64,000 nt of DNA, from positions 248,001 to 312,000 of the forward strand of contig BCIG01000017.1 in assembly GCA_001599915.1 (NCBI GenBank), written 5' to 3'. The notes beneath the pieces were generated by a model that had not been told where the DNA came from, made no database searches, and was given only the letters and a program-made list of their open reading frames with translations. A program made the position numbers and the translations under genes. Below are positions 40,707 to 56,180 of the stretch, one piece after another. The DNA is from Symbiotaphrina buchneri (lineage: Eukaryota; Ascomycota; Symbiotaphrinales; Symbiotaphrinaceae). The first letter of the stretch is position 1, and each line of letters starts with the position of its first letter.

Positions 40707-43700
40707 GAGTTTCCTTGATTTTCTTGTAGATTTTAAGCAAGAGATCTTTCTGTTTTACGGAGCCGGAAAGCATCAGGTTTGGCAGTCATATTGGGTAAAG
40801 ACTCACGGATCTGCCTCTGCGCCGGTGCGCCGGAGGCTACGAATGGATACCTCTTACCTAGCTCGCTGGATGCTCTGCCTCCTCCAATTAACAATCGTGC
40901 AACTGAACCCTACGGTACCGAACCCCCGGTCCGGCGCCCTGTGCGGGAGCCAAAGCTTTCCGGCGTTTCTTCATGTGTGTGTGGGTGCGGTCATCTTGCA
41001 TGCCACTGCCCACTCATCGACACTCGATTACGAACATAACGTCCGGAGTCTTAAGGTATGTATTAACCTAGTATTCATAAGGTACCATAGCCCAAAGGAC
41101 TTGTACTCGTCGTACCTTCCACTACCTTACCTTGCTTGCCCTTTCCTTCTATGACAGATATATAAGGTAGAGACGCAGTTCAAGTATCTGTCATTTTGTT
41201 CATGGATCGCATCAATGCTAATCAGCCTTGTTCACCTACCTTGGTCGATCATCGATGGAGAAGGTAATAATAACCATCGTCCGGTGAACCGCGCCGTTGC
41301 TACCTTTCGGATGCATGTAGCCTAGGTAGCTTAAAATCTTGAAGTCATTGTTGGCGACCTGCCTGCCTTCGTTAAGGTATTATTAAGAGATGAGTTGGGA
41401 ATAATATGCATGTGTTTTTTTTTTTCATCATTGTTATTATCAATTTTATTCACAAGCCACCTTACTTACTGTCTCGCTATCCGTCTCCCTCTGCATGCTC
41501 GGCGGATGGCAAGAGAAATCGGCAAGAGTGGGCTGCGACTTCGGCCTGAATTCATGACCAGCGAATTTAACGAGACGAGCTGGACCCTGAAAGGCCTCGG
41601 TGCAGCTCTGCCAGACGAGAAGGTCAGGTAATGTGGCCCAAGCTTCTCCAGCTAAAGAGTCTAGCGCGGGGGCTTTTTCTTCGTTGATGCAGAAACTCCA
41701 GGCCCCAACTTGGCGGGATGAATGACTGGAGGTCCCACAGACCCCGACTGGGCCAATAGGAAGGTTCCTATTAGGTAGGCATGGTACAAGAGACTCATGG
41801 CCCGCGTACCTTATGTGAGCCCTCCGATGACCGGCCTGCTCTTCGGGCATTTACGGAACTACATAAGGTAGTCGTCGACAATTCATCGGATCCATCATGG
41901 ATGAGCCCCGGCGGCCGAGAGCCTCGTCCGGGAGGCCAAAACAATCAATCAGGCATTAATTATTGTTACATTCGTGCTCGATATGCCGATGGATAAGGTT
42001 CTCAGTAAAACAAAGCTTCGTATGAGCATGCCTGAGTACCGTACCTTAGGTACTGGTGATAGTACCTAGTGCGATCAGTAGGGAGTGGCCAGGAGGAAGA
42101 AATGACCATTGTATTACCTCTACAGTGGTAGGAAGTCGTAAATCTCTTCATGACTCACGCAGAACCGCGATCCGATACGGACTTGTCACAACTCCTCTCC
42201 GGCTTTTCTTCCCGGAGGTCAGGCTTGTGCTCATTATTGCCTAAGACAGACCACGGGTCGGCATATCGGTGGCCTTTCAATGTATCCCTTCGAGCAACAA
42301 CAGAGACACTATCTCTGATTTCTTCTTCGACCGCTCTTTTGTCGAACGCATTAGTCTTGACCCATTTCGAAGACTGTTGAGTCTTGGTGGAGAATAAATT
42401 ATCGAAACGTAAGGTGGGCTTGGTGATCGTCCTCCCGTGCCTCGAAGAATAAGAACTTTAGCCTTTTACTTTGCTTCTTCGCCATGGTGACTGACTCTCC
42501 TGCAACTTTCCTCTTCAACGCTTCGCGCCTGCTGTTCATCTGCTCTTTCAGCCTTCACATCGCATCCTGGGATCATCCTAGCTGCCGTCACGTAATTTGA
42601 CCCGTAATATCTTTTGCGCTGCTTTCCTGACCTTCGATTCGAATCGGACAATCTCGTTAGGGCGAACTTTGGAAGATTGCTACTATCGCCATTTCTTCAT
42701 TAATGCAAGACGCTACAACCAGCACGGCAACAGCCTAGAGGAGACATTAGGTGGAGCAGAGTCATCACATGGGGGGAGGAATATGGATGAAATGAGCATG
42801 CTACGGCATCTCTGGGATTTCCAAAGAGGATTTCAGACAAAGGCAAGAAACAGCCTTCGCCTATTGATCGATTTCCATACTTAATTAGGAGGACATGGCA
42901 CGACATGGCACGACATACTGACGTCTTTTTAATTTGTTAACAGGCGTAACTGAATATGTAGACCCCCTCCCCGCGTCGCCAAGCATATATTTCACCCTCT
43001 GATTGCCCTATGCCGCCTGGACTGACTTTTTTTCCAACGTTGCGAAGAACCGGAATGTAGTACGCTGCATGGTAATACTGCTCCGGGAGTAGTAATGCTC
43101 CAATCAGTAATGCTATCCGCAGCGCTGCTTGATTGGCTCACGGCCGCATTTCTGGGAGGTCCCTGTCTACCGGTTTGAGTGGACACCTTAATTCTGGTAG
43201 GTACCTCGTCGGCATTTCTCGCAGAGTCAGCTCCAATAAGTCCGGTTCAGACATCGTCTGCTGGCGACAGTTAGAAGTTTGAGATAGTCGGCAACCGTCA
43301 GAAGCCTCCGCCCTCACATCCCTGAAATCGCAAGCTTCCACATGATCTGACTCAAGCAGGAAGACCGTAGCCAGCAAGTAACAGCCTGCTTACTATCGTG
43401 TAGAGGACGCCGATTCACTCGAATAAGATAAATCCAACATTCAATCAGGCGCCTGCGATTGGAGCCTTTAGTCTGTGGGACAACTAATATTTTCCTTGCA
43501 AGCGTTGTTGAACATTGATCGACCCCTGTAGTAGCTAACATTAGAAAAACATGATGGCCTGCAGCATCCGCTGCATATGCAGCCTGTCCTACTGTCGTCC
43601 TTCTCACCCATATGAGAACGAGGATGAGGTAAATAGATCACCATCCGCTGGTGAAGACCGTCATAGTTGCTCTAGCTGTAGAGACCGAGCTCTGCGAAGA

Positions 43701-44158
43701 TCTCATATAGTCTTGATGCCGGGTCCGGTAGGCCATGCGGCATCAATTGAAACAGAGCCACAAAAGCAGCCAAGCGATACGCTTAAGAACGGCGTCTCCG
43801 ACCCTCTCGGAAATTGAGGATAGGCTTCGTCCGAGGCTGTCTGTCTTCGGCTATTCTTGCGATGCCTTACACAGACAATGAAAGTATCATGAATGGCCCT
43901 AGCTGAAGTATAGTGGCACCTCCTCGGTGAAGATCCATAGACGAATCGCTCCAAGCCTTCCCTACCCATAGCACAACAATGGCGTTGTCTTCGACATCCC
44001 ACGTGCAGTGCCATTTCTAGGAGATTAGCTGATACTCCGAACAGGTCACACCATTGGTGCAGGCTCGGCCTAGGCAGCCAGACACCTCGCGGGAAAGGGC
44101 TGCTTGAGAGCTCCACTGCATAGATAAAAACAATACTAAAGCGTCTTGACATCTTGGT

Positions 44159-45457
44159 TCAACCTTTTTGTTCCATTGCTAAATCAGCTAGGTGGACGAC
44201 CCCCGACTTTGATTCTGCGTCGTCTTGATTAAGCGCGGTCTCATTAGTCATTAATCCAGGCATGGCGCTTCCAGTCTCTTGCTGACTGATGTCGTACTCT
44301 TCCTCGACCTCTATTTCGTATCCATCGGTGCGCTCCGTAAGACTCTTGTAGTAATCCTCTAATACTTCAGGCTTCGGTACGATGCGCCACTGAACCCTCC
44401 AGAGAAACTCCAATTCAAGCAAGGCTAATTCTCGCACAGTGACACCACCAACGCGCGCATATGTAGCGTTAGTCCAGAATGAGTCAGATAGTCCTTTCGA
44501 GGCAACTGTAGCCGCAGTAATGAGGAATCGATGGACCGTCAGAGAACTAATGTTGAAAGCAGGATACAGGGCACAAAGCCTGTCAATATAGTACACCATC
44601 GAGAGTAATATGGGAGGGGAAAGAGTAGCGTGCGTGGTCAAACGTTGCAGATAGTCCGGGATCGATATTCCGGGCGGCGCTCTTGAGGCATTGTCAATTA
44701 ATTGCCACTTAGGAGGAGTAGTGTCACCTCAATACGATGCATGATGCTCTCGAATTGTGGAAGAGGTTACGTACCTCGAGTGAAAACGTGTCAGACCACC
44801 ATCCCGCAAGGGTATAACGTCATTCAGCCGGACCAACTCCATTAACATGTTGGATATGAGGACCACCAGATCACGAACATCGCAATTTTCATACTTCACA
44901 GGCATGATTTTGACACCCGGCTTTGCAGGTCGAGCACGTTTGGGAGACGAGTCACTGCGGGGAGAAGGCTCTTCCGCCTGTGGAAGTGACTCGGAACGCT
45001 TCCCCGACATTTTCGGACCAAGGCTTGGCTCAGCTGGGACCGATCTGTGAGATCCAGATGGCGATGATTGGCCTGCTTCGGTTGTGCTTGTTAACGTCTT
45101 CGGTGTCGTTGCTACGGTCGAGCCCGACGGCGAAGCAGGTCTCGGCTTCGTAGAGGTGGCCATTGGTTCCACCATCTCCACCTGCACCGGTGAGTTTGCG
45201 CCGGCATGTAAGACCTTTTTCGACGGCGGCGGTGTCCCAGTGACCGTTAAAGTCTCTAAAGACGAGGACGGCGGAGTCGGGGAGGTCGTCGACGCACCTC
45301 GCCCAGATGTGGTAAATGCAGACAAGCCGGAAGTGTATTTTGAGCCGCGCAACGAGGACTGACGAGGCGCATTAGAGCTGGCGTGCGCCCGGAAAGGATT
45401 CGTCACAGGCGAAGGAATAGGATGTAAGGTAGGGGAGGTGGAAGAAGAGGTCAACAT
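44159..45457 (-). CDS. Pho80/Pcl-type cyclin
   Basis: Two exons: 45457-44775 and 44681-44159 (93-nt intron), giving 401 aa. Splicing yields LTRFHSRAPPGISIPDYLQR, the joined cyclin-box motif. Residues 1-185 are disordered, Ser/Thr/Pro-rich, with many SP/TP sites (PSPRSDSSPKRARP); the Pho80-like cyclin domain is about residues 190-350 (VLISNMLMELVRLND, ATLSPPILLSMVYYIDRLC, HRFLITAATVASKGLSD, YARVGGVTVRELALLELEF). The short tail is acidic. Role: regulatory partner of a Pho85-type kinase; the closest functional class is Pho80/PREG, the negative regulator of phosphate starvation, but Pcl6/7-like roles in glycogen control are also possible. Confidence 0.92.
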
Positions 45458-46336
45458 GCTTCACGATGTCCGGCCCATCGGGACATGGTAAAGACGGTGG
45501 CCTCTGCCAAGGTTGTCCAATGAATAAGGGCAACGCGCCTTCTTAAGGGGAGAAACCTAGGAGAAGCGGAGAAGGACCAAAGTCGCGATGTGGTGGTTGT
45601 CAAGCTGTCGCGGAGGAGGAAGATGTTAATCGAGAGTGTGCAGATGGGACGAAATGACACCCCGACATGGGCGATGAGCACACACGAATACCTTAATGAC
45701 GATACGACGAAATGCTCGCTACGAGGTATTATTCGTACGATAACGGGGCCAAGGTTACCCCACCTTACCTTACCTTACCAGAGCCCAATTGGAAGGAACC
45801 TAAGTCAACCAATTGGAAAGCGCCAGCCAAATTTCAAGCACACAATTCATGGCTTAGGTAAGCTATAGTTACATCAGCCCTGTGAACCACGAACCACATA
45901 AACTGTGCGATAATAAATGATACGAGTACCGGCGATATCAGCTCATCAAAGGTGAGGCAGGGTGTGTGGCATTGATTCCAGTGCACCTTGAGGCATTATA
46001 ATCGCCGTAAGACCGCTGTTACCTGCGCTACCTTACGAAGCACTGCCTCTCGTGCCCTTATCACACGCAAATCGACTGCGTACTTTCCTCCGTGCTTCCT
46101 CGATATAGATACCGATCAAAGGATCCAACAGTTGCATCAATCGTCCGGCGGCCGGACAACTGAGCAGTCAGCAGCCCGCAGTGTTATGACGCGCTCTCGC
46201 CGGTGGTAATCGATCCCCAATCTCACGCTTCCTCCTTTCCGTTCGATCCTTCCTGGCCTGGCCACACCCATCTCTCACGCACGCCTCCGGCGCAGTTCGG
46301 ACTTCCCTTCTTCCTTCCTCCTTGTCCGGCCACACC
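45458..46336. promoter_or_regulatory. Divergent intergenic region
   Basis: About 0.88 kb between the divergent cyclin and Gid5-like genes. It contains a run of CCTTACCTTACCTTACC at about 45760-45779, and a pyrimidine-rich leader before ATG 46337. Confidence 0.45.
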
Positions 46337-49300
46337 ATGACGCGCTTTCACTCATCGCCGATTCTTGGTGAATTGACGAGCCCGTCCTCTTTGACTAGCC
46401 GATTGTCAGCTTTGCGAGCCTTGAAAAATGACATCGTTGGCCATGAGCAGAAGAAGGCTATGTGGCTTGAACTCGGCGTCCTTGCGCCATTGGTGGCCCT
46501 TCTGACATGCCCCGGACTGGACATTAAAGCGCACAATCCCACAGCGGGTGATGTGGACGCCGATGGGTCGGTTCAAGGGAAGAACAAATTGGTGGAGACA
46601 GACATGCAAATGGAGGCCGAGATACGACTGCAGGCTACGATTATACTCGGTAGTTTCGCTCAAGGTGAGTGGGGATTGCTTCGACATTGTCGCAACTCAT
46701 GCCTGGCTCATACAGGTCTAACGATCATCAGGTGGACCCGATTTCGTCTCTGCTCTTATCGCGGCTTCGGTGGTACCGTCACTCCTTTCCACTCTTTCCC
46801 CTTCGGACCAGCGAGAAGTTCAGACCTTGGCGACATTGGAGGTTCTCGACGCCGTTGCTGATGCTTTGATCTTTCAACATCCGGAGCTGCGATCTTCTAC
46901 CCAGCCTCTGGCGGTAGAGCTTTTCTCCAAGGATCACATTTTCCGGCTAGCTCAGGTTCTCCAGCAATCTGTGTCTCCTGTGGTAGATCAGCAGATAGTG
47001 CTGGTTGCTTCGCTCATTGCGAAAACCTGTACGGAGGAGCAACAGCAATCTGACCTGGTGGAAGCCGGGGTCTTAGATGCTTTGGCAGATAGACTGGCGC
47101 ACTTTATCATCCTGAGTGGGTTCGTGTTGCCCGGAGCCTGGGAAGCACACGAGGCATTCGCTGGAGCTCTTCGAAAAATCCCAGCTGGAGCGCCGTTCAC
47201 GCTCGGACCGATCCTCGAAGCCATCGCCGTAATCATACAGCGGTCGAAATTCCGCATTTCTCAGCTTCTTGTGTCGCCATCAATCACGGCGCTTTTGCCC
47301 CTTCCGTCTGATTACGCGAAACTTACAAACTGGTCTTCGTGTCTCATGGGTTCTCAAACATCTAGAAGGGTCGTGTTTAACCCGCTTGATCAGTTGCTTC
47401 CCGACGTACCGAGCCGATCCTTGAGGACACCGTCCTCGCAGTCTTCGGCATTCCCGCATTTTGGCAGTCATGGGTTCTCGTCCAACAGGCAGCATTTTCC
47501 TGCCTTGAGCAGCCTACTGTGGCAGCCCGATCACGATGGCGTCGATGTCCAGGATGGTGGCGAAGAGGAGAGTCCTCTTATACCATGGCTTCTGTTTGTA
47601 GCACGGGCGGAGGCCGGCCACACGCGTCTCATGGCAGCTTGGGTCCTCACTATCGTCTACCGTGCGGCGCCTCCTAACAGACGGCGAGAGCTGTTATTGG
47701 CCTTTTTGCTCATTCCTCTGCTAGTAAAGATGCTGGAAGATGATGTTGATACTGCAAGAGAAATAACAGTACAACACACGCAATCTGTCAGTCGCACTCC
47801 AGGGTGGGGTTTAAAAGAACAGGTTTCCCTTGTTTTGGGAATTCTTGTAAAGGATAGCGTTGAGCTTCAGAAGGCCGCGGTCGATGCTGACGCGGTCAAA
47901 AAATTGTCTTCCTTGCTCAAGAAGGCCTTTGATCCCATCATACAGCCGACAAAGGCGGTGTCACCATGGTCACCCGATCCCGCTGTGTCCTTACAGAAAG
48001 GGTGTCCATCGACCGGGTCGCCGTCCTCTAAGTTCACTTCACTGACGTTATCAAAAATGAGGATGAGGGAAGCGGTACTAAGAGCGATCGCCGCTATCGC
48101 GCCGTTCAAGGAGGATTTTAGGAAGATGATCATTGAGTGTGGCGTGGTACCCTTCATAGTCGATGCGATGAGGCCATTCGAAACGGAACCAAGCGGAACT
48201 GGCGTACAGCTTGAAGGGCGAAATGGTGCGAAGGGTGCACAAAAGACCGACGAAACAGAAGCAACCAAGCCTGGAAAGGTTGGCAATTTTGTTCCTGTGC
48301 TCATCGCAGCATGTGGAGCGGCGCGAGCTCTCGCTCGTTCGGTCAGCGGTCTGAGGACGGAACTAGTAGATGCCGGTGTTGCGACGCCATTGTTCGCGCT
48401 GTTGAAGCACCCGGACATTCAAGTGCAAATAGCAGCTACTGCCGTCATTATAAACCTCGTCCTTGAATTCAGCCCAATGCGAGAGGTACGTTTACGATGA
48501 AGTGTGGATTACTATTTATCAGAAGCTGACACCTTGAAGGCTATAATCAAGGCTGGCGTCTTGAAGATCCTATGTGAGCATGCCCATTCGACGAATGCAG
48601 AACTCCGCCTGAACGCCGTGTGGGCGTTGAAACACTTTGTATACCTCGCAGAAAGGGGTGATAAGATGACCTGTCTCGAAGAACTGGGCCAGGGTTGGCT
48701 AGTGCAAATCATCTGCAATGATGTTGAAGACCCTGTCAATAGCAGTAACAAGGCAACTGCCGACGTGCATGGGCACCTCTCGGGCGGCCTGTCCACTTCA
48801 AATGCGGCAGGCCAGCAGGTCGACATCTTGAACGGTACGAAGGATACGTTGTACTCGGACAAGTTTCACGATGGCCCAGTGGAAGACAACCCAATGACGA
48901 ATACGGAACTTCGGTTCATGGACGACTATCGTATGGATATGTTGCCGATTTCTGAAGCTTCAGAAGGTTCGCGGCCAGGCAGCAGCCTGTCTCGGAGTTC
49001 GGCCACAACACAGGGGCGTCTCGCGGCCATAAAACAAGCGGAGACAGATTCTGTCTTGAAGTCGAGGCAAGAAGATGTGGCAGTCCAAGAGCAAGGGCTC
49101 GACTTTATACGTAACCTCATCTGCGGTAACGGTTATCAAGAGATGATCGACACTCTTTTCAACAGTCTAGGCCAAGACCGTGTTTTTGATATACTCGCTT
49201 CCAAACTCCGCCCGAGGTTGGTCAACGGATACGGTCGGGACAGACGGAGCTCTTCATCTCGTGACCCGGAGACCAGGATCATACAACCACCCACCGAGAT

Positions 49301-49631
49301 CGTAATTGCGGTTGTTCATATCATCATACATATCGCCGCCGGTCATCCGCGACACAAGCAGCTTCTGATCTCGCAGATGGAAATCATGAAGTTGATGCTT
49401 TCTCTCTTCAATCATGCTCACAGGGTGGTGCGGTCCGCGATGGTTTGGGCGGTTATCAATCTTACGTGGGTTGAGGACGACAACGATCGTCCTAATGCAG
49501 AATCTCGCGCACTTGAACTGAAAAATCTAGGAGTGGAGCAATGTTTGAGAGCGTTGGAGCATGACCCGGAATTGGATGTAAGAGAAAGGACTAAAACTGC
49601 GTTGCAGCAGATGAACAATTTGCTTCGTTGA
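46337..49631 (+). CDS. Armadillo-repeat protein, Gid5/Vid28 (ARMC8)-like
   Basis: Three exons: 46337-46664, 46732-48485, 48540-49631, giving 1057 aa. The translation is alpha-helical with repeated armadillo units throughout (LRALKNDIVGHEQKKAMWLE, RLMAAWVLTIVYRA, VQIAATAVIINLVLEF, ELRLNAVWALKHFVY, RSAMVWAVINLTWVED), ending QQMNNLLR. Ser-rich disordered inserts lie at about residues 335-400 and 740-860. The length and the C-terminal repeat set fit Vid28/Gid5, the substrate-receptor-docking ARM subunit of the GID/CTLH ubiquitin ligase that degrades gluconeogenic enzymes on glucose return. The assignment over other large ARM proteins rests on layout and end motif, so symbol is withheld. Confidence 0.8.
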
Positions 49632-50201
49632 CGATGATTGTGTGGAGCGGTCCAGCGGTCCAACTGCATGCAATTTTCCCGCACACGTTGGTCACCAAAG
49701 GAGGCTATTCTTTGTAAATTGGGTTTGGTGGAGCATTGCAGTAAAAAGGGGCGTCTGAAAGGCTTATCAGCGATGGCGAGGGGAAAGAAATGTTCTTTTC
49801 CAAGCATGACCTCGCAGTCCGGAGTCCCGAATCTACGTACATCATATTTTATTGGAGGAGTGCAAGATGCTGCCTCCTACGCGAATGTCTCAAAGATTCA
49901 TAATCTGTACATGTCGGCCTCTTCAGGAACAGGAGTGCTTGATCCGCTAGAACGAGCACCTACCTCAGCTACCCTAAGAACTGACGTTGTTGTCTCGACA
50001 TCTTATGGCTTATCGCTTATCGCCAATCCTTATCGATAGCAACCCTAGGTACCTGACGTAGCTCGCGAGCTCCGTAGCTTCGTACGAAGGTAAGGTACGA
50101 AGGCATTCCAAACATTGATTGCCCCGCAGCTTGCCCTCCTCGTCTTGATTAGTACTGGATTATCACCAACGGCCGTGGTAAATCACTTTCCATAGTTCCC
50201 A
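49632..50201. other. Intergenic region
   Basis: About 0.57 kb between two same-strand genes. A GGTAAGGTACGAAGG motif lies at about 50089-50103 before the kinase gene. Nothing else is seen. Confidence 0.35.
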
Positions 50202-51348
50202 ATGAAGCTCGATTCAGCAATTGCCAAGGCATTGTCGATAGACCCTGCCGCCGCCCGGGTGACATCGCATGGCGGTTCGGGTTTCAGTAGCACGGCAAGA
50301 ATCACTGCCACCATCGATGGGAAAGAGAAGCTGTTCTTCCTAAAGACGTCGCATGGCGAAGCCGCAGCAACGATGTTCGAAGGTGCGCATCAAACACCAT
50401 GCGCCCTTTCAAGCTCTACTAAGACTCTTGTCTGACTTGCCCATTGGATCCAGGCGAACACGAATCTCTAAATGCCATCCATCACGCTGTGCCATCCCTG
50501 TGCCCCGCCAGTCTCGGCCATGGCCCCCTGCTGGACAGGTCCGATGGCCATTTCCTCGTCACAGAGTTCTTGGAGCTGGGCATATCAACAGCCGCATCAC
50601 ACACTGCTTCATCAGTTAAGGGCTCGGGATTATCTTTGGCCGCCAAACTGGCCACACTGCATACTACTCCAGCTCCGGTTCCAGAGGGGTGCGATCGCCC
50701 AATGTTTGGCTTCCCAGTAACCACATGCTGTGGCGATACACCGCAGCCAAATACGTATGAGGAAAGCTGGGCTAAGTTCTTTGCAAGAAATCGGCTCCTT
50801 TTCATCCTGGAAGCAGGAGAGCGAGGCAATGGGAAAGATATCGAGCTACGGAAGCTTGTGCAGCAGACGGCAGAAATTGTAGTGCCCCGTCTCTTGGGAG
50901 ACCATCCTCTGAACTCTGGCAAAGGAATACAGCCCGTCGTGGTCCACGGCGACCTGTGGTCTGGAAATAAGGGTCGTGGGAGGATCGCCGGGCAAGGTGC
51001 CGTAGAGGATGTTATTTTCGATCCCAGTTCATGCTATGCTCATTCTGAGTATGAGCATGGCATCATGAACATGTTCGGAGGCTTTTCAGGAAAAGCTTTC
51101 TGGGACGAGTACCACCAGACCTGTCCCAAGACGGAACCCGTCCATGAGTATGAGGATCGTGTCTCATTGTACGAACTGTAAGGCCGCCCAGCGGAGTGAT
51201 CCAAAGAACAACGGCGTCTGCACGAGATATCCTAACTAGATACAGATACCACCATCTAAATCATTATGCGATTTTTGGTGGCGGCTACAGGTCTGGTGCT
51301 GTGTCCATTATGAAGAAACTCTGGCAGAAGTACGGTGAGGGACATTAA
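50202..51348 (+). CDS. Fructosamine/ketosamine-3-kinase
   Basis: Three exons: 50202-50382, 50454-51177, 51246-51348, giving 335 aa. The last short exon (YHHLNHYAIFGGGYRSGAVS) completes the family C-terminus, which would otherwise be lost at the TAA in the intron. Seen: GGSGFSSTARI nucleotide loop, FFLKTSHGEAAATMFEGEHE (ATP-binding Lys and helix), DGHFLVTEFLELG hinge, catalytic VVHGDLWSGN and the metal-binding region VIFDPSSCYAHSEYE. Role: phosphorylates the C3 hydroxyl of fructosamines (or ribulosamines) on glycated proteins, leading to deglycation; cytosolic. The HGDLWSGN loop and length are as expected, so the enzyme looks active. Confidence 0.93.
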
Positions 51349-53223
51349 CCTGTGCACTTGCGACACCTGATCTTCAGGGGCAAGATGGGATAGCTCGTGC
51401 CGGGATGCGAGAGAGTTTTCGACCACCCATGGCATTCCTCTGATGCAGGCCGGTTGAGACAACCGGTAAAAGACACCACACGAGGTCTTGCAAACGTCGT
51501 ACTGTGGACAAGATGCAGGCCACCTTGTTGATGCTACAAATTTTTGCCGAGGGGATGAATACAGGTGGAATGCAAGGTTGTCCCTCGCAAAGGTGGGTAC
51601 GGGGTAAATCGAGTTTGTTGATGTTGATGTTTGGTGTTGGCGTTGTGTGCTGGTGTGCCTTGCCTGGACCTGTCTGCACGCCCCTCGTCATGCGGATACG
51701 ATTGGTGGACTTGCTATCGCTCCCTAATGCCGGGAAGTCTACGTCCACAAATGTGCTTCGTAACGTGTATGGGTCTAGAGAAAACTGCGTGGAAACCCAC
51801 GTAGTGCATACAGGAAAGATCTACATACATGGTGCTGGTGGATGTTGGGGTGCTAGCCCGCTGAGAGCTTGTTTATTTTCAATCACGATCCCGTGTGATG
51901 CGCAGCAATGTCGCCCAAGGGCTCAGCCTTATCTTCTGTAGGCTTGAGGATATGCCCACTGCTGACATAGCATCCCAGCAAAGGGTCCCAATCTAAGGGG
52001 CTTCGCCCTTCCATGGTGGTGTCTCTGTAAGACCTCAATGACCTGTCGTCTCTTAAGGACGAATATCACACGCGGCTCGGATCAGCAAGTCAATGACGGC
52101 CACATGGTGGATATATATCCTCCCAGCGCCACGTAGGAGCCAGCCAAATCTCTGGTGACATGCAGCGACTTAATCTTACCGTCAGTTCCAATTCGTCTAC
52201 AGCATGCATCTCAACGCGCCGAAGACAAGCTGAGCTGTCAGCTTTGTTCAGCTGAAGCGTGACGGAGTGGGCAGCAACCCGACCCGCCGGCGCAAGACCA
52301 GGAAGTCTTGCTGTTTCTTGTGTCGTCTTGTTCTCGTCAACTCTGAACCTACACGGTCCATAAGCCATCTTCCTCTCTCTCTCTCACACACACAGGCACT
52401 CATCCGCAATCGCTAGGTAACCACCCTTGATTGGACTCCGAGGGGAGATCGGTGAGATTCCCGTCGAGTCCACAGCGGAGCTCCGGTCGTTTACTCGTTA
52501 CGAGCTTCCAACATACGTCTACGATACCCTTACGAGGTAAAGCGCAATCTTTTCAGGTTCAAGTTTGAAGGTACTTCGAGGTACGGTGTACAGTATCCAG
52601 TTACGTTACGGCCGCGGGCGTCGTTCTTCAGTAACTTGGATCTTTACCGTCTTCGGTCATGGCGGCGGGTGCTTGCAGGTGAGTAATTTCTTGGCTGTCT
52701 GTGCAGCGTTTTCTGTGCCTTACCCTGCCTTACCTCCGTACCTTACGTTACCTTACCTGTACCCTTGTCTTTAACTCATGTTCCAGTGTTGCGTCACAGC
52801 TATGGCTGTAAAACGGAACTTCGCACTGCGGGTACATACTACATACGTCCTCCTACACTGTCACCTCCTTCCACTCATGTAGTGAGCACTTACTGCTATC
52901 CTTTCCCTGCCTACCTCGCTACCTTGCATAAGGTATACATACTTCCAGTCAGAGCTCGGACTAGGATCATTATCGTCGCTCAGCCCTGAATTCCTCGTTC
53001 TTTGATCCACAAAATCCCTAATCTTCAACTCTTCTATCCAGCATCTTTCCTGCTTACCAGATTGTGTTCTCTCAGCCATTACACCTCACCTCGTCTGCTC
53101 CCACACGATAAGGGCTGTAGCATACCTCTACTCCCGGCCCATGAGGCCGGCGACAAAGCACTCTCTCGGAACGGAGACGATCCTCGACCATATCCGAATA
53201 CCTCTGTCGCAGAGTCGGCCGTG
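51349..53223. other. Intergenic region upstream of the PFK2 gene
   Basis: About 1.9 kb without a supported gene. It includes a CT/CA dinucleotide run at about 52375-52396 and a dense group of ACCTTAC-type motifs at 52718-52765. The last several hundred bases are probably the long 5' leader/promoter of the PFK2 gene. A minus-strand frame at 51374-51748 shows no similarity that I know. Confidence 0.4.
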
Positions 53224-55633
<2,410 letters not shown>

Positions 55634-56180
55634 TGCCGCTGAGTCATGTGGTCTTCATTCGGTCTTTTATGCATGCTGGAGTTGATTGTATACTATGCCG
55701 TTGATTGGATCTGCTACGGCGTTGCTCCTTCTCCTTTGACGTCCTGTCGGTCTGGGCGATGGAAACAGCATCCTTCTATCATGGAATCTCGCTTCGGAAG
55801 TGGCATGGCGCTCTATACTCTAATACTCGGAGGGTCCTGGGATCTTGCGTGGGGCACGGAAGCATGCGCTCCGGATGCAATGCGATTTAAATGACTTTGA
55901 GATGTCGGGTCTAGGTCTGCGGGCGACCTGTTCGGTTCAAATGACACGAGAGATTATGGAACTTGAACGGCGCTATTTAAGCTTCACCCATGTGCTTCTG
56001 ATCAACCGCGGATCAGATGTGACAACCTTGCCCCTATCTATCCTGCTTGCTCCGCAACTTCTCTCTCAAGGGACTCCTCTACCCGCCCTCGTGGCCTTTG
56101 CAAGTTCGCTCTGGGCTTTGTCGTCCGCGCTGGTGAGGTTTGTCAGTGATGTCGAAGTAAACATATGTTCTGTCCACTCA
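55634..56180. other. Convergent intergenic region
   Basis: About 0.55 kb between the 3' ends of the PFK2 and GST genes. Short frames only; nothing recognised. Confidence 0.35.

Larger units (their letters stand above)
39533..44158. other. Gene-poor region
   Basis: About 4.6 kb upstream of GLT1 and downstream of the cyclin gene. It holds the GLT1 promoter (with clustered TACCTACC/ACCTTAC motifs at about 39853-39910), a mitochondrial insertion (about 40320-40706), further ACCTTAC-like motifs (41055-41165), and many short frames with no similarity that I recognise. A 10-bp tandem motif (ACATGGCACG, about three units) lies at 42892-42922. No nuclear gene is supported. Confidence 0.5.

Noticed and set aside
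40702-41154. 150-codon frame right of the mitochondrial insertion
   Set aside because: It starts within the rns-derived piece and has no family motif or coding-like composition.
46337-49631. Importin-alpha or beta-catenin-like assignment for the ARM protein
   Set aside because: No importin-beta-binding segment or NLS-binding Trp/Asn ladder is seen, and length and C-terminal repeats fit Gid5/Vid28 better.
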